Part shown: piece by piece, positions 57,945 to 64,000 of the stretch
Position numbering within the stretch: position 1 is the first letter of the stretch
Layout of the letters: every line of letters starts with the position of its first letter
Source: Haloarcula halophila
Lineage (GTDB): Archaea; Halobacteriota; Halobacteria; Halobacteriales; Haloarculaceae
Direction: 5' to 3'
Assembly: GCF_029278565.1 (NCBI RefSeq)
Contig: NZ_CP119559.1
Span: 2,852,001 to 2,916,000, forward strand
DNA length: 64,000 nucleotides
Notes under the pieces: model-generated
Told to the model about the DNA's origin: nothing
The model's database searches: none
Seen by the model: only the letters and a program-made list of their open reading frames with translations
Made by a program: the position numbers and the translations under genes

Positions 57945-60266
57945 ATGGAGTTTGCGCTCGTCGCTACGTGGCTCGCCCTGTATCTCCTCTTGCTGTACGC
58001 GGGGGCGACAGCCGCGACGGCCCTCTTTCCGCGCTTTGCCGACGAGGGGGTCGCGTTCGGGGTCCCAGTTGCGCTCTCGATCCTGTGGCTCGTCGTCTAC
58101 GGCGTGGGCCGACTCTCCCTGAGCGTCGGGGTCTGGCTCGCGCTGGCCGTCCTTCTGGCGGTAACCGTCGTCGTGGCGTCTCGGGGCCGGTCTGTCGACG
58201 GCCGGGCCTACGCCGAGGCGGCGGCCGTCTTCTCGCTGGCGTTCCTGCTGGTGGTCTGGATTCGAGCGGTCGATCCGGCCATCGTCCCCGTGGGCGGCGA
58301 GAAGTTCCTGGACTTCGGCCTCTTGCAGTCGCTCTTGCGAGCCGAGACGATCCCACCGGAGGACATGTGGTTCGCCGGCGAACCCGTCGCGTACTACTAC
58401 GGCGGCCATCTCTTGGCCGCGACACTCGCTCGACTGACGGGGACGGCGGGCCAGTACGCCTACAACCTCGCGTTGGCGGGCTTCTACGCGACGCTGGTGA
58501 CCGCCGCCTACGGGCTGGCCGGGGCCGTCGCCGCCGACCGTGACCTCCCGCGCCGGCTCTCGGCCGGCTTCGCGGCTTTCTTCGTCGGCATCGCCAGCAA
58601 CCTCTCGACGCCGGCGAAGTTCCTCGTCTGGCTCCTGCCCGAGTCGCTCTCCGGGCCGCTGGCGGCCGCGGCCGGGTACGAACTGAGCGGGTTGGCGACT
58701 GGTCCACAGTCGTTCAGCTACTGGGACGCCAGCCGCGTGATCCAGGACGACCCCGCCGACTTCGGGACCTACGAACCCGCTGCCGCGCCCGTCATCGACG
58801 AGTTCCCGCTGTTCGCCTGGCTCAACGGCGACATGCACGCCCACATGATGAGTACGGGCTTCCTGTTGCTCGCGGCCGCGCTGTGTTTCAGCTACTACCA
58901 GACGCCGGCCGACGAGCGACGGCGTCGGGTCGCGCTCCTGTTCGGGGCGCTCCCGGCCGTTGGCGGAGTCATCGCGGTCACCAACACCTGGTCGTTCCCG
59001 TCGGTGGCCGGCCTCACGATGCTGACCGTCGCTGTCGCGCCGGCGGCACCGACGACGCTGTTGCCCGACCGCTTTGGGGGCCGGCTCCGCGTCGACGGAC
59101 TCGGCGGCGAACTCGTCCGGATCGGGGCGGCGCTGGCTGTCGCTGTCGTCGTCCTCGCGCTCGGGTTGGTCTGGTCGCTCCCGTTCTGGCTCGGCCCGGC
59201 GAGCGGCCGTGAACTGGCGGTGTTACCCGACCGGAGTTCCCTCGTGGAACTGCTGGCGGTCCACGGGCCGTTCGTGGTTCCGTTCGGGATGTATCTCTCC
59301 GCTCGCGTCGCAGGGACGCTTTCCGACGCCCGGTCGCGGCTGGCGACGGGCGCTGCTGTGGTCGGTTTCGTCGCGATCGGGGCGGCCCTCGATATCGCCG
59401 CAGTCGGCCTGCTCGGCCCGATTCTCGTGGGTGCCTGGCTGTTGGCCCGCGGGCCGACGCTCTCGGATCGGTTCGACGGCGTCCCCGCGGTTGCCGACGG
59501 CGGGGACCGCCCCGTCGGCTTCGAGGCGGTCCTGATCCTGGCCGGCGCCGGCCTCGTCGTGCTCGTGGAGTTCGTCTTCGTCCGGGAGAACATCGGCCGG
59601 ATGAACACCGTGTTCAAGACCTACATGCAGGTGTGGATCCTCTGGGCCGTCGCGGTCGGGCCGGTGCTTGGCTGGCTCGTGGCCCGCTGGCGACCCGCGT
59701 GGCCGTCCGCGGACCGAGCCCGGGCCGCGACGGCAGTCGGCATGCGGGTGTTCGTCGCCGTCCTCGTCGTCTCGACCTCGCTGTACGGCGTGTTCGCGCT
59801 GTCGAACCACGCCGACCGGGCCGGCGACCTGACGCTCGACGGCCAGGCGTACCTCGACGACGCACACCCCCAGGAAGCCGAAGCGATCCGGTGGCTGGAC
59901 GACCGGGAGGGCCAGCCGACGATCGTCACTGCCGCACCCGCGGGCTACCAGTGGGTCCCCAGCGATGGGAAGGGAGCCAGCGCCCCGGCGAGCCTGACGG
60001 GTCTCCCGACGGTCGCTGGGTGGTACCACGAGGCACAGTACCGGAACGACACGGTCTACCAACGGCGTGTCGGCGACGTGGAGACGATCTACACCGGCAA
60101 CCGGAGTGCCCAGCGCCGCCTCCTCTCGACGTACGACGTCATCTACGTCTACGTCGGGCCGGCCGAGCGCAACCGCTACGGGACGGTGACGATCGGCGAC
60201 CTCCCGGACGTGACGGTCGCGAAAGAAGCCGGCGGCGTAACGATCTATCGGGTCGCGGAGAACTAG
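57945..60266 (+). CDS. DUF2298 (YYY) membrane protein, GT-C-like
   Basis: A 773-residue protein with about 16 helices. The DUF2298 hallmark is PVAYYYGGHLLAATLAR (about 146-162) with EKFLDFGLLQSLLR before it and WLNGDMHAHMMSTGF later. A large C-terminal soluble domain (about 630-773) has WLDDREGQPTIVTAAPAGYQ and GWYHEAQYR. The overall plan (many helices plus an outer domain) is that of GT-C glycosyltransferases, but activity is not established. Divergent from the glycosyltransferase/GtrA pair. Confidence 0.88.
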   Translation: MEFALVATWLALYLLLLYAGATAATALFPRFADEGVAFGVPVALSILWLVVYGVGRLSLSVGVWLALAVLLAVTVVVASRGRSVDGRAYAEAAAVFSLAFLLVVWIRAVDPAIVPVGGEKFLDFGLLQSLLRAETIPPEDMWFAGEPVAYYYGGHLLAATLARLTGTAGQYAYNLALAGFYATLVTAAYGLAGAVAADRDLPRRLSAGFAAFFVGIASNLSTPAKFLVWLLPESLSGPLAAAAGYELSGLATGPQSFSYWDASRVIQDDPADFGTYEPAAAPVIDEFPLFAWLNGDMHAHMMSTGFLLLAAALCFSYYQTPADERRRRVALLFGALPAVGGVIAVTNTWSFPSVAGLTMLTVAVAPAAPTTLLPDRFGGRLRVDGLGGELVRIGAALAVAVVVLALGLVWSLPFWLGPASGRELAVLPDRSSLVELLAVHGPFVVPFGMYLSARVAGTLSDARSRLATGAAVVGFVAIGAALDIAAVGLLGPILVGAWLLARGPTLSDRFDGVPAVADGGDRPVGFEAVLILAGAGLVVLVEFVFVRENIGRMNTVFKTYMQVWILWAVAVGPVLGWLVARWRPAWPSADRARAATAVGMRVFVAVLVVSTSLYGVFALSNHADRAGDLTLDGQAYLDDAHPQEAEAIRWLDDREGQPTIVTAAPAGYQWVPSDGKGASAPASLTGLPTVAGWYHEAQYRNDTVYQRRVGDVETIYTGNRSAQRRLLSTYDVIYVYVGPAERNRYGTVTIGDLPDVTVAKEAGGVTIYRVAEN

Positions 60267-60535
60267 CTCTCGGCGCTGGGCGGTGCCTTCTCCCGGATGA
60301 CGGTGATCGCCTCGGCGTCGATGTCCTCGGTATCCAGGTGCATCGGGATGTAGTCCTGTTTGTTGAACGTCTCCTCCTCGCGGGCCTTGCCGACCGTACA
60401 CCACAGCTGCGGGCGGTCGGGGCCGTGCCACTCGCCCTGGCGGGCAACGGCGAACACCTCGTACTCCTCGCCGTCGTACTCGATACGACCGCCCTTCCGG
60501 AAGCCGGCGTCCCCGTGGACGATGAGTTTCTTCAT
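60263..60535 (-). CDS. HAH_0734-family small protein
   Basis: A 90-residue acidic protein beginning MKKLIVHGDAGFRKGGRIEY, with QGEWHGPDRPQLWCTVG and YIPMHLDTEDIDAEAITVIR. This matches the conserved haloarchaeal HAH_0734 family as I remember it; no function is known. Convergent with the DUF2298 gene, the two stops overlapping by about 4 nt. A longer frame upstream is not supported. Confidence 0.8.
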   Translation of the reverse strand: MKKLIVHGDAGFRKGGRIEYDGEEYEVFAVARQGEWHGPDRPQLWCTVGKAREEETFNKQDYIPMHLDTEDIDAEAITVIREKAPPSAES

Positions 60536-60865
60536 ACCCGGCCCTTGGCAAACGGCGCACTTAGTGACTTCGAAGGAGCCCCTGTCGTCCGCGAGGGTCA
60601 GTGCCGTACGGACCGGAGAGGCTTTACGCCAGGAGGCGAGAGGAGTACGTGGACGGCACGGTCCGACAGCGCCTTTCAGTCCACGTGTCAAAACGTGGGC
60701 CACCGCTGACTGACCTACCCCGTCTCTCTACAATCCCCGAGCGGCTGCCACGCCGTCCGGAGAGACGGAGGCGGACTGCGGGCGGGCATTCATCCGGGAC
60801 GGGAAAGATCGGAACCGTCGGGGTTTTAAGCGGGCATATCGAACCGACCTGTAAGGTCGATATCT
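60536..60865. other. Intergenic region before the L44e operon
   Basis: About 330 nt separate the start of the HAH_0734-type gene and the ribosomal protein operon. The only element I can support is a TATA-like GTTTTAAG at 60822-60829, about 37-44 nt before the L44e ATG. The rest is GC-rich with no convincing gene or RNA. Confidence 0.6.
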
Positions 60866-61144
60866 ATGGAGATGCCGCGTCGATTCAACACGTACTGTCC
60901 GCACTGTAACGAGCATCACGAACACGAGGTCGAGAAGGTCCGTTCCGGTCGCGAGACCGGGATGAAGTGGATCGACCGCCAGCGCGAGCGCAACTCCGGC
61001 ATCGGGAACGACGGGAAGTTCTCGAAGGTCCCCGGTGGGGACAAACCCACCAAGAAGACGGACCTGAAGTACCGCTGCTCGGACTGTGGCAGCGCTCACC
61101 TCCGCGAGGGATGGCGCGCCGGCCGACTGGAGTTCCAGGAGTAA
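60866..61144 (+). CDS. rpl44e: Ribosomal protein L44e
   Basis: A 92-residue 50S protein with a four-Cys zinc site (CPHC at 11-14, CSDC near 72-75) and the basic segment [20 protein letters not shown]. It sits at the E-site region of the ribosome. First gene of the conserved archaeal cluster L44e - S27e - aIF2-alpha - Nop10 - PAC2; the next start is 2 nt after its stop. Confidence 0.97.
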   Translation: MEMPRRFNTYCPHCNEHHEHEVEKVRSGRETGMKWIDRQRERNSGIGNDGKFSKVPGGDKPTKKTDLKYRCSDCGSAHLREGWRAGRLEFQE

Positions 61145-61146
61145 CC

Positions 61147-61320
61147 ATGGCTGGAAGCTTCGTCACCGTCGCCTGTCCGGACTGCGAGAACGAACAGACC
61201 ATCTTCGAGAAGGCTGCCTCCGAGGTCTCCTGTGCCGTCTGTGGCCACACCCTCGCTCACCCCACCGGTGGGAAGGCCGAGATCGAAGGTGAAGTGACCG
61301 CCGTCGTCGAGGCCCGATAG
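61147..61320 (+). CDS. rps27e: Ribosomal protein S27e
   Basis: A 57-residue 30S protein with a C4 zinc ribbon: CPDC (10-13) and CAVC (29-32), then [10 protein letters not shown]. Length and motif spacing are normal. Sits 2 nt after L44e; aIF2-alpha starts 1 nt after its stop. Confidence 0.97.
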   Translation: MAGSFVTVACPDCENEQTIFEKAASEVSCAVCGHTLAHPTGGKAEIEGEVTAVVEAR

Positions 61321-61321
61321 G

Positions 61322-62122
61322 ATGAAGTACAGCGGCTGGCCCGAACCGAGCGAACTCGTCGTCGGCAAGGTCGACGAGATCGAGGACTTCGGCGTGTTCG
61401 TCGACCTCGAAGAGTACGAGGGCAAGCGCGGTCTCTGTCACATCTCCGAGGTCGCCAGCGGCTGGATCAAGAACGTCCGTGACCACGTCAACGAGGGCCA
61501 AACTGTCGTCGCCAAAGTGTTGGACGTCGACGAGAGCGCCCAGCAGATCGACCTCTCGATCAAGGACGTCAACGACCACCAGCGCAAGGAGAAGATCCAG
61601 GAGTGGAAAAACGAACAGAAGGCCGACAACTGGATGGAACTGGCCTTCGGCGAGGAGATCGACGACGAGCGCTACAGCGCCGTCGCCAACGCGTTGCTCG
61701 CCGAGTTCGGATCGCTATACGACGGCTTCGAGGCCGCTGCGATCCACGGCGTAGAAGCCCTCGAAGAGACTGACCTCGACGAGGACGAGATCGAGGCCAT
61801 CGTCGAGACCGCTCGGGACAACGTCTCGGTGCCCTACGTCAACGTCACCGGCTACGTCGATCTGGAGGTACCCGATCACGACGGCGTCGACGTCATCAAG
61901 GAGGCACTGCAGGCCGCCGAGGGTAACGGCGAGGTGCCAGAGGAGATCGAACTGGAAGTCACCTACGTCGGCTCGCCCGAGTACCGCATCCAGGTCCAGG
62001 CGCCCGACTACAAGACCGCCGAGGGCGCGCTCGAAGACAGCGCCGCTCGTGCCAGCGAACTCGTCGAGGACCACGGCGGGACTGCGCTGTTCCACCGCGA
62101 GCGCCACGAAGACGACGAGTAG
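61322..62122 (+). CDS. eif2a: Translation initiation factor aIF2 subunit alpha
   Basis: A 266-residue factor: S1-type OB fold (about 8-85) with [20 protein letters not shown] and [19 protein letters not shown], a helical middle domain (about 88-175) and an alpha/beta C-terminal domain that contacts the gamma subunit (about 180-266). The Ser51-equivalent region reads SEVASGW rather than the eukaryotic kinase site. Works with the beta subunit at 4046-4657; gamma is outside the window. Confidence 0.96.
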   Translation: MKYSGWPEPSELVVGKVDEIEDFGVFVDLEEYEGKRGLCHISEVASGWIKNVRDHVNEGQTVVAKVLDVDESAQQIDLSIKDVNDHQRKEKIQEWKNEQKADNWMELAFGEEIDDERYSAVANALLAEFGSLYDGFEAAAIHGVEALEETDLDEDEIEAIVETARDNVSVPYVNVTGYVDLEVPDHDGVDVIKEALQAAEGNGEVPEEIELEVTYVGSPEYRIQVQAPDYKTAEGALEDSAARASELVEDHGGTALFHRERHEDDE

Positions 62123-62124
62123 GC

Positions 62125-62307
62125 GTGAAATCCGACATCCACGTCTGTGCGGACTGGGAGGACGAGCACGACCGCCCAGTGTACACGCTCGGCGACACGT
62201 GTCCCGACTGCGGGGGGAACGCTGTCAACAGCGCCCCCGCACCGTTCGACCCGGCGGACCCGCATGGCTCGTATCGACGTTCTCTTAAGCGCCGCAACCG
62301 AGAATAG
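62125..62307 (+). CDS. nop10: Nop10 (H/ACA RNP protein)
   Basis: A 60-residue protein from a GTG 2 nt after aIF2-alpha. A zinc site is formed by Cys8 and the CPDCG motif (about 26-30); the tail DPADPHGSYRRSLKRRN is the conserved box that contacts Cbf5. It is part of the H/ACA ribonucleoprotein that directs pseudouridylation. Confidence 0.94.
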   Translation: MKSDIHVCADWEDEHDRPVYTLGDTCPDCGGNAVNSAPAPFDPADPHGSYRRSLKRRNRE

Positions 62308-62312
62308 GCGGT

Positions 62313-63071
62313 ATGGACGAATACGACGTCGAGACCGTCGCCGACCCCGACCTGTCGGAGCCGGTACTGGTCGAGGGGCTCCCCGGTGTCGGCCACGTGG
62401 GCAAACTCGCTGCAGAACACCTGCTGGAAGAACTCGAAAGCGAACTCGTGCGGAAAGTCTACTCGACACACTTCCCGCCACAGGTCAGCATCGACGAGGG
62501 CCGTGCCGAACTGGCCGCTGCGGAGTTCTACGCGGTCACGCCAGAGGACGGCCGGGACATGCTCGTCCTCTCGGGGAACCACCAGGCACAGGATACCGAG
62601 GGTCACTACGGACTGACCGACACGTTCCTCGACGTCGCCGACGAGTTCGGTGTCGACGAGGTGTTCGCGCTCGGGGGCGTTCCGACGGGCGAACTCATCG
62701 AGGAGTACGACGTGTTGGGTGCGACCACGACCGACGAGTTCGCCGAGACGCTCTCCGAGGCCGGCGTCGAGTTCAGAGACGACGAACCGGCCGGCGGGAT
62801 CGTCGGCGTCTCGGGGCTCCTGTTGGGTCTCGGCAAGCGCCGCGGGTTCCCGGCCGCCTGTCTGATGGGCGAAACCTCCGGCTATCTGGTCGATCCAAAG
62901 AGCGCACAGGCAGTCCTCGAAGTCCTCCAGACAGTGGTCGGCTTCGAGGTCGACTTCGCGACGCTTGAAGAGCGAGCCGACGAGATGGAGGAAGTCGTCC
63001 GGAAGATCCAGGAGATGGAGCAACAGAACGCACCCGCCCCCTCCGACGAAGACCTGCGCTACATCGGGTAG
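62313..63071 (+). CDS. PAC2-family proteasome assembly chaperone-like protein
   Basis: A 252-residue protein with the PAC2 fold: VLVEGLPGVGHVGKLAAEHL at the start, SGNHQAQDTEGHYGLTDTFL, FALGGVPTGEL, GGIVGVSGLLLGLGKRRG (near 165) and LMGETSGYLVDPKSA. The C-terminal 35 residues form an acidic coiled coil. Archaeal homologues resemble eukaryotic Pac2; a proteasome role in archaea is plausible but not shown. The gene follows Nop10 by 5 nt. Confidence 0.9.
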   Translation: MDEYDVETVADPDLSEPVLVEGLPGVGHVGKLAAEHLLEELESELVRKVYSTHFPPQVSIDEGRAELAAAEFYAVTPEDGRDMLVLSGNHQAQDTEGHYGLTDTFLDVADEFGVDEVFALGGVPTGELIEEYDVLGATTTDEFAETLSEAGVEFRDDEPAGGIVGVSGLLLGLGKRRGFPAACLMGETSGYLVDPKSAQAVLEVLQTVVGFEVDFATLEERADEMEEVVRKIQEMEQQNAPAPSDEDLRYIG

Positions 63072-63120
63072 ACGATACGGGAGCGAGAATTTCTTTACCG
63101 TTCACACCCAATACGGAGCC

Positions 63121-63723
63121 GTGCAGTCACAACTGAGTACGCTCCCGGACTGGCTCGTCTTCGGCCTGGCCCTCGGCGTTGCCGGGAGCGTCCTCGTCGC
63201 CGGGTTGTTCCTGGCTGCGAACCGGTTCTTTCCAGCCAAACAGCAGGCGCGCCGGATGAGCGACGGCGGTGAACGACGACGGCGGACCGAACTCCGGGAG
63301 TATCTGACGGCTATCGACGAGCAGTACGCCGAGAACCACTTCGTCGAGGGCCAACACGTCGCCTTCTATCTCCCGAAACGGGACGTGGCGATCACGTTCG
63401 ACGCGCGGGCCTACTACCGGATCGAACGGTCGCCGACGTACCCCGTCCTGGTCGAACACGAGATGCCCGGCATCCACCTGGGGACGCGGCTCCCGTTCGA
63501 GGTCCCCGAGGTGACACTCGGTCCCGACCCGGAGGAGTCCGAGGACCCGGCGATGCACGCCTTCGAGGAACTGGGGTTGGACTACGGTGCGACCGCTGCC
63601 GAGGTCAGGTCGGCCTACCGCGAGCGGGTCAAGGAGGTCCATCCCGACCACGGCGGCGACGAGGACGAGTTCAAGCGCGTCCGGGAGGCCTACACCATGG
63701 CCAAACAGCACGTGGCCTCCTGA
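63121..63723 (+). CDS. Membrane-anchored J-domain protein
   Basis: A 200-residue protein from a GTG. One N-terminal helix (about 13-38, LVFGLALGVAGSVLVAGLFL), a middle domain of about 90 residues with YLPKRDVAITFDARAYYRIE, and a C-terminal J domain (about 145-198) holding the HPD motif (VKEVHPDHGGDEDEF). Having the J domain at the C-terminus is unlike DnaJ; it likely recruits DnaK to the inner face of the membrane. Confidence 0.87.
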   Translation: MQSQLSTLPDWLVFGLALGVAGSVLVAGLFLAANRFFPAKQQARRMSDGGERRRRTELREYLTAIDEQYAENHFVEGQHVAFYLPKRDVAITFDARAYYRIERSPTYPVLVEHEMPGIHLGTRLPFEVPEVTLGPDPEESEDPAMHAFEELGLDYGATAAEVRSAYRERVKEVHPDHGGDEDEFKRVREAYTMAKQHVAS

Positions 63724-63734
63724 CCCCTCGTCGA

Positions 63735-64000
63735 TCAGATCCCCTGACTCATCAGGTGACTCCGCAGGAGGTCGGCCTCCTTGCTCCCCGCGACCGGGTT
63801 GACGAGGACGACTACGTCGTCGCTGGCGAAGGCGCCGCTGTCCGCGAGTTCGCGAGCGCCGGCGACGGCAGTCCCGCCGGTCGCACCGATCTCCGGGCCG
63901 AGTTCGCAGCCGTCGACGGCTCCCTGGAGCACCGCCTTGTCGTCGACGGCGGCAGCGCCCCCACCGGAGGATTCGACGGCGGCGAGCGCGGCGGTTCCCG
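63735..64000 (-). CDS. thrC: Threonine synthase, C-terminal fragment
   Basis: The minus-strand frame enters from the right edge and stops at 63735; about 88 codons are visible. It contains LQGAVDGCELGPEIGATGG and ends VNPVAGSKEADLLRSHLMSQ, which is the C-terminus I know from haloarchaeal threonine synthases. The PLP-binding and catalytic core lie outside the window, so this call rests on the tail alone. Confidence 0.6.
   Translation of the reverse strand, partial: GTAALAAVESSGGGAAAVDDKAVLQGAVDGCELGPEIGATGGTAVAGARELADSGAFASDDVVVLVNPVAGSKEADLLRSHLMSQGI

Noticed and set aside
1-64000. CRISPR arrays, IS elements, integrases, rRNA or replication origin
   Set aside because: No spaced identical repeats, transposase or integrase motifs, rRNA sequence or Orc/Cdc6 gene were seen.

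Overview
The window is chromosomal DNA of an extremely halophilic archaeon (class Halobacteria; the gene set resembles Haloarcula and its relatives, which is inference). The evidence is uniformly high GC, strongly acidic proteins, Tat-type lipoproteins (twin arginine plus a lipobox Cys), archaeal translation factors (aIF1A, aIF2-alpha, aIF2-beta, aIF5A), deoxyhypusine synthase, a halobacterial transducer, Pilin_N-type pilins and an archaeal initiator tRNA-Met. I see no IS element, integrase, CRISPR array or rRNA.

Layout. 1-7.4 kb: two overlapping Tat lipoproteins, an SRAP protein, cysteine synthase, aIF2-beta, a quinone oxidoreductase, a CapA-like lipoprotein and a lone HalOD1 domain. 7.4-14 kb: an ABC importer (ATPase plus fused double permease, no binding protein in view), small membrane proteins, a deaminase, an AIM24 protein and a coiled-coil membrane protein. 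14-19.4 kb: a hydrolase island (DoxX, BNR propeller, TatD-like hydrolase, fumarylacetoacetase-family enzyme, amidohydrolase) with its own TetR regulator. Two matching inverted repeats lie in the island's two divergent promoter regions, so it looks like one regulon. 19.4-32.7 kb: an unusual TFB-like protein with two pairs of cyclin-type folds, aIF1A, a sulfatase-fold enzyme, a DsbA-like lipoprotein overlapping a CxxC membrane protein, a carboxymuconolactone-decarboxylase relative, a transducer, YchF, deoxyhypusine synthase and an aldehyde dehydrogenase. 32.7-38.5 kb: a DUF4129/DUF58 membrane operon divergent from an HtpX protease.

38.5-43.2 kb: aIF5A followed by an agmatinase-family enzyme (with dys at 30-31 kb, the hypusination module), a zinc-finger/winged-helix protein, NIF3, SprT-like and CoaBC. 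43.3-51.3 kb: a nine-gene Mrp-type Na+/H+ antiporter operon (E, F, G, a DUF4040 piece of A, B, C and three D/A-type subunits). 51.4-53.3 kb: two pilins flanking a winged-helix membrane regulator. 53.3-60.5 kb: surface or glycan-related membrane proteins (GT-C-like, GtrA, family 2 glycosyltransferase, DUF2298), hypoxanthine/guanine phosphoribosyltransferase, and initiator tRNA-Met with a duplicated 3' end. 60.5-64 kb: the conserved cluster L44e - S27e - aIF2-alpha - Nop10 - PAC2 chaperone, a membrane J-protein, and the 3' end of thrC running off the edge.

Most operons show 1-4 nt start/stop overlaps, which suggests translational coupling. Several genes start 25-35 nt after an AT-rich TATA-like element, as expected for leaderless haloarchaeal transcripts; the two pilin genes instead seem to have leaders of about 70-95 nt.
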